DNA of 64,000 nt from Gordius sp. MW1 (Eukaryota; Nematomorpha; Gordioida; Gordea; Gordiidae), in the NCBI GenBank assembly GCA_964036665.1, contig OZ038529.1:19974060-20038059 (forward strand). The letters are read 5' to 3'. A program made the translations under genes and the position numbers. How positions within the stretch are numbered: position 1 is the first letter of the stretch; every line of letters starts with the position of its first letter. The notes beneath the pieces were generated by a model. That model saw only the letters and a list, made by a program, of their open reading frames with translations. It ran no database searches and was not told where the DNA came from. Positions 1 to 11,200 of the stretch are shown here, in pieces.

Positions 1-1964
1 TTTTAAAATTTTTAAACTTTAGAACCTTATCCTCACTCGCTGTTATACCTTCACTATTAATTATATGTCCTAAGTATTTGACAGACTTTTTAAATAGTTG
101 CATTTTTGTTTGAGATGTTGTTAAACCAACGGTTTGAAAAAGATTTAATACTGTTAATAATTTGTTAAAGTGATCCTTTTCGTTTTTACCGCTAATTATA
201 ACATCGTCTATAAAGACGCTCACCCCGGGTATGTTATTAACCAATTGTCTCATAAACCTATGAAAGATAATCGGCGCTGTTGTAAGCCTAAACGGTAATC
301 TCTTATAACGAAAATATCCTATATGCGTTGATATGTTTAAATATTTCCTTGATTTCTCATCAAGTTCAAGCTGTAAAAAGGCATCCTTGAGATCAATGAT
401 AGAAAATATTTTACCTCCGGCTATTCTTTCGGCCACGTCACTGAAAGTCGGTAAAATATCCTGATCTTTAGCCAAGTGTTGATTCATGGTTAAACGAAAA
501 TCACCACATATACGCACCTGCCGTTTTCTTCTTAACATTTACCGTTGGCGTAGCCCATTTAATTGGCGTTAAAGTAGGATTAACTTTTTCAATGACGTCT
601 TCGTTAAGTAGCCGTTGTAGTTCATCTTCTACAGCTTGTCGTAGTGGAAACGGCACTCTTCTTGCTGCAAACATTTTTGGCATCGCGTTATCATTGATTT
701 CGAGCGTCACTTTGAAATCTTTTACTTTCCTAATTTTTCGCAAAAGACGTGGGGAAATTGTTTTATAATTGCATGTACATTTGAAGGTATTTCAATAATA
801 GAATTTAGGCAAACCAACTTTGGTAAAGTTAAGTATTTTGAGATAAATGGCACACCGAATATTGCTGAACCTTTACCTTTGATGACTTAAATATCTAAAT
901 ACTTTGTCACACCACCAACGTCCACTTTCACTTTGGTTTTACCAAGTGTTGAAATAGCCGTTCTACCATAGCCGTATATCTTCGGAGCTTGGCAAAGTTT
1001 AGGCTTGCCGATTCGAGACCACGTTATTTCATCAATGACGCTACATGCCGCACCCGTATCGAAAATCATTTCATAGGGCACATCGTTAATTCGTACGTTG
1101 ATGTGAGCTTTGTTGTGCTGATCGAAGTCGTGGTTGATGGCTGATAACGTATTCATAACCGTTCTACAATTTTTTGCTAAATGGTTTAGTTTCCCACACC
1201 GATAACATTTAGGGGGTGGCTTTTTCCTAAGTGTGCTAAATTTAGGAAAATGTACATCTCTATTGTTGAAGTTATTAAACGACTGCTTAACCTTGTTTAC
1301 TTCAACAGCCCCCGATGTTTCGTGTTCTACCGAATCTAACGCCAATGCTAGATTAACTGTTTCTTCGAAACTTATGTTACCACCCGGATACTTAGCTCTT
1401 AACTCAATGTTAAGCCTTGGTAAGTTACATCCTAGGACAAATATATCCTTTAATACCTCGTCTAGATTATTTTCAAATTTACAGTTTTTCAAAAGAAATT
1501 TCAAACGAATACTAAATTCAATAATACTTTCGTTATTTCTAATTGCCTTATAAAATTGTTCTCTATGATGATAAATAGAAAACTTATTAACGAATATACT
1601 CCTAAGGGCATTAATTATCTCATCGTAGTCTTGTCTACTAATTTTGGATATAAAAAGTCTCTTAATTTTGTTAAAGTGTTATGGCCTACGTAAGTGAGTA
1701 ACAATGTTTTTCGCCTTTCTCCCGTGATGTCTCTCAACTTGAATAAGGCTCGATATTAAATAAATAGTCATCAATAGAATTACTTGGATCATACAGAATT
1801 GAATCCTTCAATTCCTTTGAGTAATCGCAAGAAAAATTCGTCTCCGGTTTGATGGCCATCTGAAAATAATATGGATAATAAATTCTTTAAGTTGAGCGAG
1901 GTAGGGAGCGTCTTCTAAACGAGGTTGAGTTTAAGGTCCAAGGGTTCTAAGGTCTCGTCGCCAA
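1..1964 (-). mobile_element. Ty3/gypsy LTR retrotransposon internal region (fossil, cut by the window edge)
   Basis: Minus-strand gag-pol remains in the usual order. A gag start lies near 1860. A CCHC zinc knuckle (CYRCGKLNHLAKNC) lies near 1150-1210. A retropepsin-like aspartic protease segment with FDTGAACSVID lies near 1040-1080. The entry to reverse transcriptase (RRVPFPLRQAVEDEL) lies at 600-670. The RT active-site region (FIDDVIISG) lies near 180-230. The element runs off the left edge, so integrase and the other LTR are not seen. It is broken, with several breaks, and looks old. Family assignment rests on gag knuckle, protease and RT being in Ty3/gypsy order and on their motifs. Confidence 0.88.
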
Positions 1965-2515
1965 TAGAATATCCGGTTTATTAGGTAACATATAAGAAAC
2001 AAAACAAAAGGTGACTGATGGTAATTACAATAACACGTTTAAATAGACATTCAATTTACAACCACTTAAAAATCAATTAACATTACACTTCAATTCGAAC
2101 GCTCAAGGTCAAGATAGTATTTGCATGCATTACAGGAGTCATAAAGCGTGACAACAAAAGGGAAGTTGTGGAGCTGGAGAGGAATAGTAGAGTTAGAGGG
2201 GTATCGTAGTAGGTCTAGGTATATCATGTGTAGAGAAAAACTAAACTTTTTTGCTGCCATAATTCATAATGAATATGTTTATTATATAATAAAATGATGA
2301 ATATTTTCCGATATAAAATCTCGAAGGAGTCACAAAGCGTGACAACAAAAGGGAAGTTGTGGAGCTGGAGAGGAATAGTAGAGTTAGAGGGGTATCGTAG
2401 TAGGTCGAGGTATATCATGTGTAGAGAAAAACTAAACTTTTTTGCTGCCATAATTTATAATGAATAGGTTTATTATATAATAAAATGATGAATATTTTCC
2501 GATATAAAATCTCTA
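1965..2515 (-). repeat. Probable LTR of the gypsy fossil, with an internal ~190-bp tandem duplication
   Basis: The segment next to the gag start reads, on the minus strand, into a primer-binding-site-like stretch beginning TGGCGACGAGACC (complement at about 1950-1963). This places the LTR at higher coordinates. Inside it, 2133-2323 and 2325-2514 are near-identical direct repeats (shared stretch tgacaacaaaagggaagttg). The outer end of the LTR was not resolved because Helitron-like sequence follows at once. Confidence 0.6.
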
Positions 2516-2517
2516 AA

Positions 2518-2790
2518 CTCTGAAACTACCGGCCCGACTCGCGCGAAAATTTAGCCGTAGATGCCCAGGGCGGCCAGGGGTAAAATAGCTTTTTTAGATT
2601 CCTAAAATACCTTTTCGTTTTAAAATTATCGGACATTTCCCGGCCACTTTCATTTATAGCATCATATACAATAATGACGTCATACATACAAGGTTGAAGT
2701 TTTCTCGAATTAAATATTTAAGAGTATAATTAAAATGTTACAGGATACGGTCAAAATTATTTTAAATTAAATAAATAAATTTTATCAGTG
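2518..2790 (+). repeat. Truncated copy of the short Helitron family seen at 40209-40661
   Basis: It contains ctgaaactaccggcccga and gcccagggcggccagggg, and ends near a segment matching gacgtcatacatacaaggtt. All of these recur in opposite orientation in the complete element at 40209-40661. Related fragments lie at 54435-54570 and 57238-57370. The diagnostic 3' end (GCCGGGTCAGCTAG) is missing here, so this copy is partial. Confidence 0.6.
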
Positions 2791-2819
2791 GTATTAACAA
2801 GAACAAAATCATAAGAGCC

Positions 2820-3249
2820 GAAAAAAAACGAAAAAAAAATTCAAATCACAATTTGGCCAATGGTCATTTTTTTCCATTGGTCAGTACCAAGAGACGGTTT
2901 ATAAATATATATGAATCGAAAAAAACGAGAAAAAAATTTCGAGTCACACTTTGGCCAATGGAGTTTTTTTCCATTGGTCAGCAGCCAGCGGACGGCCAAA
3001 AAGCCATATTATCAATGGTATTAACAAAAACAATATATTAATTTGAAAAAAAACGGAAAAAAAATTCAAATCAAAATTTGGACAATGGTGATATTTTTCA
3101 TTGGTCAGTAGCCAGGACACGGTTAAAAAGTCGTATTATCAAGGGTATTAACAAGAACAATATATTAATTTAATTAAAAAAAAATAAAAATTTTGCCCTC
3201 TCCGTGATTCGAACCCACATTAGTAGAGGCATAAGGTTTTGTAGGGGAG
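2820..3249 (-). repeat. SINE-like tandem units with CCAATGG hairpin (left part of array)
   Basis: Three successive units carry ttggccaatggtcatttttt followed by ccattggtcag, an inverted repeat able to fold as a hairpin. Near 3195-3215, gtgattcgaaccc is the complement of a tRNA B box (GGGTTCGAATC). The array is interrupted by the foldback element at 3250-4215 and resumes after it. Any ORF across the units is an effect of repeat periodicity. Confidence 0.7.
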
Positions 3250-4215
3250 TGATGATCAAAACTTAGGTTTTGATCAGGCAACCTGAGGGTTCAGGTTCAG
3301 GTTTTCAAAAACCTGATAAGGTTTTTTGAACACCCGAACCTTAACCTCAGGTTCACCCGAAAATCAACCTGAAAACCCTTCAGGTCAATTTTACACCCAA
3401 CCTGAAAACCCAAGTTGACCTCAGGTTAACCTGGAAAATTCTTGTTTTTTATATGATATATATAAGTATAAACATGGTATTTTATTTTAAATATTTTCCT
3501 TTTTCAAGATGCAAAACTTCTTAAATATTTACAATTTTAAATGAAAGAAAAATAGTATTTTGTTATTATTTAAAAAAGAAATTAAGATTTTTTTAATATA
3601 CAAATGATTTAAATATTTACCATGTATATTTGGTGAATGCGGCATCTATATTTTAACAAATTTTTATAAAGCGTTATGCAGCATAGCATACCCTACCCAG
3701 CCCCATAACTTTATCACACACCATACACTAAAATGCTATACTATGCTGCATAGTAAATATATGCATGCAATGCTTTCAACGCTTTATGAAAATTTGTTAA
3801 AATATAGATGCCGCATTCACCAAATATACATGGTAAATATTTAAATCATTTGTATATTAAAAAAATCTTAATTTCTTTTTTAAATAATAACAAAATACTA
3901 TTTTTCTTTCATTTAAAATTGTAAATATTTAAGAAGTTTAATGCATCCTGAAAAAGGAAAATATTTAAAATAAAATACCACATTTATACTTATATATACA
4001 TATAAAAAACAAGAATTTTCCAGGTTAACCTGAGGTTAACCTGGGTTTTCAGGTTGGGTGTAAAATTGACCTGAAGGTTTTTCAGGTTGATTTTCGGGAT
4101 GAACCTGAGGTTAAGGTTCGTTGTTCAAAAAACCTTATCAGGTTTTTGAAAACCTGAACCTAAAACCGACCTCAGGTTGGACCTCCGGAAAACCTGACAT
4201 GGGTTTTGATCATCA
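3250..4215. mobile_element. Foldback (long inverted-repeat) element, ~0.97 kb
   Basis: The left end (tgatgatcaaaac) and right end (gttttgatcatca) are inverted copies. The inversion continues inward for roughly 430-450 bp on each side, including gaatgcggcatctatatttt (left) and its complement (right). A central spacer of ~100 bp lies near 3680-3770. The outer ~170 bp of each arm is packed with AACCTGA/TCAGGTT motifs. No ORF of note. Flanks on both sides belong to the same SINE-like array, so it inserted into the array. I could not fix a target-site duplication. Dense subterminal motifs and a GTGATG-like end are reminiscent of hAT MITEs, but this is inference. Confidence 0.75.
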
Positions 4216-5090
4216 ATGGAGGGACCTATATCAGTAGAGGCATAGGTAGAGGAGTGCACAGGGTAATTATCAATGTTAACCTGATATAACTATTCAAACA
4301 CGAAAAAAAAATTCGATTTATTTAGCCAATGGTCATTTTTTTCATTGATCAGTAGCCAGCGGAAGGTAAAAAAGTCATATTATCAATGGTATTAACAAGA
4401 ACAATATATTAATTTAATTTAAAAAAAATAAAAATTTTGCCCTCTCGGGGATTTGAATCAGCAATTAAGAATTTGCCCTCGCCGGGATTCGAACCCACAT
4501 CAGTAGAGGCATAGGCTTTTGTAGGGGCACAGGGACCCATATCAGTAGAGGCATAGGCCCTTGTAGGGGAGGGCATAGGGTAATTATCAATGCTAACCTA
4601 ATATACCAATTTAAAAACGAAAAGAAAATTCGATTTATTTTTCATTGGTCAGGAGCCAGCGGGCGGCCAAAAAGTCATATTATCAATGGTATTAACAAGA
4701 ACAATATTTAATTTAAAAAAAAATTTTTGCCCTCTCCGGGATTCGAACCAGCAATTAAGAATTTACCCTCGCCGGGATTCGAACCCACATCAGTAAAGGC
4801 ATAGGCTTTTGTAGGGGCACAGGGACCCACATCAGTAGAGGCATAGGCCCTTGTAGGGAAGGGCATAGGGTAATTATCAATGTTAACCTAATATACCTAA
4901 TTCAAAAACGAAAAAAAAATTCGATTTATTTGGCCAATTGTCATTTTTTCATTGGTCAGTAGCCTGCGGACGGCCAAAAAGTCATATTATCAATGGTATT
5001 AACAGGAACAAAATATTAATTTAATTTAAAAAAAAACTTGGTGGACTACGGACACCAAAAAACGAGCCCATAAATTGTATAGCAATTAAT
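4216..5090 (-). repeat. SINE-like tandem units (right part of array)
   Basis: Three units near 4260-4560, 4560-4860 and 4860-5040 share gtaattatcaatgttaacct, the CCAATGG hairpin, gcggacggccaaaaagtcat and attaacaagaacaatatatt. Complemented B boxes (gggattcgaaccc) lie near 4484 and 4768. The array ends at about 5050-5090 in gacaccaaaaaacgagccca followed by aaattgtatagcaatta, the recurring terminus of this repeat group. Confidence 0.72.
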
Positions 5091-5804
5091 TAGATTAAGG
5101 AGCTGGCATAGAGCCATGGATTGATTGAACTCATTTTATTCATTTAAAAGTTTTTTTTATAAGGTAGGGGCGTAAACGGGATTACCCAAAAGAGTAGTCA
5201 ATTTTGTTTATGGTAAGATTATTTATAATCTTTGTATACTTTAAACTTAAGTAAAAAAATTGCTATATAAATGTTTTGATGGACATTGGCTGTATCCAAT
5301 TAATATTTTGCTGTTAATTGATTAATAAACGTTTTAACCCGTTTGTACTTAAATGCATAAGTAATTAGTCTAAAATTTTATGACATATGAGCGGTGCCAG
5401 TGATAACATAATATTAAAAAAACACTTGACCAATTTTTTAGAAAGACCAAATACTACCATTTATTTACCTATTAGTATTAAAATTAAAGATATAGTTACA
5501 TTTTGAAAAAATTGTAACTCATTCGACTTTTATATTAATATACAAAATTTGATTTTGTCCGTGAATCTATAACATTGCTATTTTGTTTTAATCAATATGC
5601 TATTAATTTAATGCTTATTTTTTAATATTGGTTGAAAGAATTGGGATCGCATAAATTTGGATTTAGATTTGCTCAGTTCTGGCAGCTATAATGATTAGGG
5701 CGGACCTCGGCGGACACTTGAAGGGTAGCGCGCCAAGGCGGGCGGTAAAGTTAAAAAATTTAACCGGGCCGGGTTCGGGCACCAGATTTTAAATAAATCT
5801 GACC
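5091..5804. other. Intergenic, no recognised feature
   Basis: AT-rich sequence without a convincing coding frame. A short minus-strand ORF at 5695-5883 shows no family motif and overlaps a dispersed repeat. No exon, RNA gene or transposon end was identified. Confidence 0.5.
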
Positions 5805-6120
5805 TCTGACACATACATACATAATTACATACATAGCTTATATCAAAAATTATTTTAAAGCATATAATTATTTGACCGTTCATATAAAAATTCTCAAAAA
5901 TCTTTATTAAATAGATGTTAAATGGGTTGTAATTCGTGTATATAATATTAATGTATATTGTTAATTCACCCTACATTGGGCTCTCCATAGTTTCTATTAT
6001 TTCCCCATTATTTCCCTAGTTTTCTTATTATTTCCAGTATTTTCTTTAAGAAATTTCCCAACCCTTGCGTTAGAAAAAATATGACATTAAATGCACCTGT
6101 AAGCATTTTTGAATAATACT
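5805..6120 (+). repeat. Dispersed ~280-bp repeat, copy 1
   Basis: It shares several blocks with 14700-14970, such as agatgttaaatg, ttaaccctacattgggct-like sequence and the ttgcgtt...aaaatatgacat tail. An inverted copy lies near 27340-27530. It contains TTTCCC/GGGAAA-rich sequence. The family is not identified. Confidence 0.5.
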
Positions 6121-6329
6121 TTACTTTATATATATATAATGTAAGAATATCTATAAAATAATACGGTTTAATATTGGAAAATTTAATGACATCTCAAAAA
6201 CGTTCTGATATGTTACCTATAAAAGCAATGTTTTTAATATAATTTAAAATCTAGGGCGGCGGGAACTTTTTGGGATGACAGGTCTCTTGAGTTTGAGACA
6301 AGGTCAGGTTCCTTTATATTACCAAATAA

Positions 6330-6690
6330 ATACGGCCAAAAACAATTGTTGCAGTTGTTGTAATTGTTTGCATGTCTGGATAAATTTTAATTAATTTGTT
6401 TATTTTAAGTATGTACTTGCACACACAGCAGAGAATAACGTCTACGCGAATGAGCCTACGCAAATGAACTAAAAGAAACTGCGCGTGAATCGGCTATAAA
6501 TTGGGGAGAAACGAGCAGAAAATATACATATTACTGATATCACACAATCTCACCTATATCGCACATATATCGCGTACATGTTCATATATCGCAATCGCCC
6601 ACATATCACATATATCGTCTTACGTCTGAAACCCTATTATTGATTGTACTTATCCGCGGCATTCGGTCTACATTTATATTCAAAGAATTG
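6330..6690 (+). repeat. Solo LTR-like copy of the gypsy family at 20625-22200
   Basis: Blocks such as gcatgtctg, aacgtctacgcgaatgagcc and the tatcgc-rich tract (6540-6610) are the reverse complement of sequence at 20640-20850 and 22020-22180. Those two copies flank integrase remains. No internal coding region is attached here, so this looks like a solo LTR fossil. Boundaries are approximate. Confidence 0.55.
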
Positions 6691-7439
6691 TTATATCTTG
6701 GGTCAAAACGTAAAACTTTCCTTCGTTTCTGATAGATTGAATGACGACTTTGCGGCAACAAGATTTAAAAGTTAGCTAACAAGAATTTTTTATCGAAAAA
6801 CGTTCATTTTGATGATTTAAGGAACCAAACAAGGGGATTTAGAATTTAACATTCTATTAAGATTACTTGAATTAAATAATAATTTCACTATGCAATCTTT
6901 AAATATAAATAATATAATAGCTTTTACTAGGTTTGGGAGAGCCAGGTGATTTTACAGAAGAAAAATGCTCAAGCAAGTTTCATTTCATGACAAGGGAACA
7001 AATGAATTTGAAAAAGGAAAATAATAAGTTAAAAGCTTATTGGAAAATTAAATAAAATAGAAAAAGAATGCTAAATTTTAAGGAATTAATAAGTGTCTAG
7101 TCTTTTATGCAACTCTAAAAGCTTTAATTTGTTTAATAATTTATTAATCAAACAAATGTTAAATTACCAACCCGGAATTCCCGCTGTTTTCTCCCCCTCT
7201 TGGCTGTACCTATTGCTATATTGTATACATGCACAAATTATTGAAAATTGGCTTGTATTATAGTTGTCACTCAGGAGAGCCAAAAAAATCGTACGTTATT
7301 GAGCATAAGACCTTGCCTTAGGGCTTATTTCTTAATATAAAGTAGCTTTAAAATACAAATAGTATTTAGTATGTTAAATAAAACTATAAACGAATTATTT
7401 ATCATTAATATTTACAATTAAGCATCTTAATCAAGTTGT
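6691..7439. other. Intergenic, no recognised feature
   Basis: AT-rich, with no long frame, no repeat shared elsewhere in the window that I could see, and no RNA gene. Confidence 0.5.
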
Positions 7440-7449
7440 TCACAATTCG

Positions 7450-7700
7450 TATCGGTGCATTCGACCAAAGTTTAACTGACCAAATATCTATGAATGTCTA
7501 TGAATGTCTATGAATATTTAATGAAAATGCTCCTTGAGAAGGGTTTACAGAGACGAAAACGTTAGGGTTAGTGTTTTAGGTCGGGGTTTTAGGTTAGGGT
7601 TTAGGTTAGGATTAGATGCACACATTTTAATCGACAAATGCATTTTCGTAGACATTTATTTGTTATTTGCTCTTTGGTCAATTGCAACTGAATCTTCACA
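7450..7700 (+). repeat. MITE-like repeat with telomere-like TTAGGG runs, copy 1
   Basis: It starts near tgcattcgaccaaagtttaa and ends near ctttggtcaattgcaactga. The middle has degenerate ttaggg/ggttaggg runs. A near-identical inverted copy occupies about 62641-62910. The ends share GACCAAAG in opposite orientation, giving weak terminal inverted repeats. No coding content. Confidence 0.65.
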
Positions 7701-8162
7701 ATTCACCAATTTTAAATGATATATTTGGAATAGTATTTTATATATTACATTTTATTAAAAATAATCATCGCAGTATATTTTAATAGATTGAAAAGGTTAA
7801 AAGAAGAAAATTAGCTATTTTTTCTAATTCTCTTATTTATTTATATAAAAAATTTTTATAGTCAGGCAAATTATATAGGTTTAATATAAGTATTTTGCAA
7901 ATGTAATATAAATAATTTAAAAATGACTTCGTGGAAATGAAATTAGAAAACGCAAGTGTTTCAAATGTTTGATTTTGTAAGCATAAAATTACAATTAGAT
8001 TAATGTTTTTCAGTATGACTGAACTAACCGCAAAGGGACAATATTGAAGTATCGAATGTGCCAAGTAATTGGATGTTAGTACTCATAATATATGTATATA
8101 ATATTTTCATCGTTAGTCATTATATAGTAGCGTGACTAAATAAAAATTCAATCAACACTTTA
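7701..8162. promoter_or_regulatory. Putative upstream region of gene 1
   Basis: AT-rich DNA immediately 5' of the signal-peptide exon. TATA-like stretches (tatatgtatataatatttt) lie at about 8090-8107. There is no direct evidence for a transcription start. The call rests on position. Confidence 0.25.
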
Positions 8163-8238
8163 ATGTCTCAGCTAAGCTTTCTTTTAAATTCACTGGTCAT
8201 TATTTTAATTAGTTATTATTCGGAGGCGTTCAAACAAG
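8163..8238 (+). other. Exon 1 of gene 1: signal-peptide exon
   Basis: ATG opens 25 codons (MSQLSFLLNSLVIILISYYS, then EAFKQ) and ends in a phase-1 donor (caag/gtaatt). The leftover G plus AT at 15342 gives Asp, continuing exactly into the protease exon, which itself has no signal peptide. Linkage across the 7.1 kb intron is inferred. Additional exons inside the intron cannot be excluded. Confidence 0.68.
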
Positions 8239-11200
8239 GTAATTCGGCATTTGTTTATAGGATTTATTTTTATAATTATTTTCCTTTATCATTTTGTTTT
8301 GACAACGGTAAAATTATATTTATCTTTTAATTTTTGGAGATTTTTAGTATTTTCTATATCTTTAAAATTGTGCCTACAAATTTAAGCGAGTGCAAACACT
8401 TCCTATGTCCATTATTTAGTTGAAAAGAAATAACTTTTAAGTTAGGGTTTAATGAGGACTCAACTGACTAGAAAAATAACTATGGCATAGTGATGAGCTT
8501 TAATACGAGCGAAAACGTTATATGTCTGCTATTATTATCAAGTCACATGTTAAAAGAGATAGGGATAAACATAGCCAAATTAGTATATAATTAAAAATTG
8601 CATTAGATGGCATATATATTACAGTTTTTATTAAGCGATTCGCGTTCAACCGTCGTAAAACGGGCATTTTCTTCGTAAGGTTAAATCCGTTTAAATCGTT
8701 ATACTAAAAAAACAAAAAAAAATCATTAAAATAAGGCAGTAGCATTGAATTGACTAGCATTCGATAAAACTGCCCGTTTCAAAACGATTGTGTTATTCAG
8801 AAGGAATTTTAGGAGTGATTTTTCAAGGCGGTCTAATTTTAAAATTATTCGCTATGCGATTTTTTGGCACACTTTCAACGAAAATGACCTGTTCTGTCTT
8901 GAGGTGTCATATCCTGTTTTATCCTGCCAACTTCTTGCTTTACAATAAAAAGCTACAAATCTTTAACATTTCCTACAATTTTAAAATTAATCAATAAATT
9001 AAATATCGCCGGTTAGATTTTATTAGGTCATCCTTCTTATTTATGGAGCCGACTAGGGCCCGGCATCTTTTGCAAATCTAACGTGATTATTTTATAAAAA
9101 CACTTATTAAAAGCCTACATTAAATTCTTACTATATCTGAGGCTGGCCCCTTTTATTTTTGAGCCCGATCATATTTATAACAACCTGTGAAATTTCTATG
9201 TATAAATACTTATTGTTTTTACCATATTACAAAAACATATTAGCCTTACTGGCCGTGAGCCATGGCCCGCTGTACATTAAAAGCTATAACCAAGTCAAAA
9301 TAAATTAGCATCAATCAAGTTGTTTTAAAAATGTTTTAAGGAGTCACAATTTTTTGTTTAACCAAACAAATAAACGTAAAAAATTATATAAAAACTGAAT
9401 TTTAATCTATTAATGTGCAAGTTGTTCTTGTGGAACTTTCAAAAATGTTCATTTATTCTCCCGCCCATTCTTAAAAAGTCTCTATATTAAGCTAGGACAC
9501 ATTTATATGTGAGCATTCCTAAAGCCCGATCACACATTTTTACATGCATATGCGCCTCTCATCAGAGTCTTGCAAGTAGCAAAATTATATTTGATCTCCG
9601 GTCATAAAGGGTTCTGGCTAATTTTAACTTGAAATTAATTATTTAATAGGCGATAGAAGATAGATTAATTATGTCTTTTTATGACTGGGCTAAATTTTGG
9701 ATAACTTTTTTGGGGTTAATAGTCCGATTAAATTAAATATTCATGACAGGACTCGTGTTACAATCCCTTTATTTTTGACGTTTCGTCACGCCACACATTA
9801 ACATTTCTATTTAAAAAAGACGAAAGGCGTTTGTGTCCCAGATTGCTATATCCAATTAACGATTGTTAGCACTTATCTTGTTAGACATATTTTGCAATGC
9901 GGTGGCTATCGCTTTTCTATCGGTTTGGATAGGCTAGGGCCCGTCCATTTTTGCCACGTTAAAATCCTTGCCAATCTGCTCATTTCTAAAGATGCACATT
10001 AAGGAAATTTCCCTGGGAAATTGGGAAGAATTTTAGAAATTTCCCCGTAATTTATTTAGGTATATTCCATTATATATTATACATCATATATTTTGTTTTT
10101 AAATGGTATTTCATTGTACCTCAAGGATATTCAATTTTTACTTAATATCGGCGCTTACAACATGTGGTTTCTATTTGAATTAAAATATCACTAATTAAGC
10201 AATTAGATTATCATTTCTATATATCTTGATTTTTTAAGGTCAATATTAGAAAACACATCTTGCTGTAAAAAGCTTTATTGGATGAAACATTAAAGATCTT
10301 TATTTGATTATACTTATAAAATAAACATATTTTTGAAAGTTTTATTTGAACAAGTTTGATTATACAACACCTCATGGGCGTAGCCGGTGGGGGGGGGCAG
10401 GAAAATTTTTTTATCAATTTTGCCCCCCCCTGATTCAAAACATGGCTACGCCCATGCAACACCTTTTAAGTGAGAAGGGATGTGCGCCAATTAAACTAAT
10501 AGTTAACGGCGGTTTGAATATTTTTACTGGCACCTTCTATTCAGCTTACGAAGATATATAGTCTATATGGTTTATAATAAACTAAAGAATAAATTGGCGA
10601 ATGAAAAGATACGCAAAATTATGCCAATAAGACACAACTATAAAAAGAGCTGCGTAAACCTTCCCGATTCTTATGCTAGGTCATCTTCAGAGTCATTAGA
10701 TGAAGGTTGTGAAAGAATGGAATGTTGATGAAGGCAAGAACGCAGGAAAGATAAGAGGACCCATCACAATTAATGCCTTATTTTGAAGGAGAGATTACAT
10801 CTGGCGAGAAGCGATATATGTATTCAAATTAGGTGCTCAATACAAAATTAATATCACCTCACGAGGAATAACAAAATATAAATAATACATCAATCGAAAC
10901 ATTACACACACCTAATCTCACAATCTTTATACCCTCAACCACTACCCCTTTTTCACAAGTAGGATGCTTTCGACATCCTGAAGCATGTCGTAGGTGTCGG
11001 TATCTATGTTCCTCCCTAGGTGTATCAGCCCGGCGTTGGCTAAATTTTCCCAATACCCCTGGGCCCGTTTGATTTCGCTCCGCCGTTTCCCTTGCATCTA
11101 TCTGCTGGGAGCCTTCTTACGAATTCCGATGGGGCCAACCGTTTTGACTCAGACTAGTCCAATCGAGCGTTTTTCGTTCTCTTATTTGATCCAGGTATCT

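Noticed and set aside
4480-4560. Hammerhead ribozyme suggested by CTACTGATGTGG in the reverse strand
   Set aside because: The CUGAUGA core is not complete, and no matching GAAA and stem arrangement was found.
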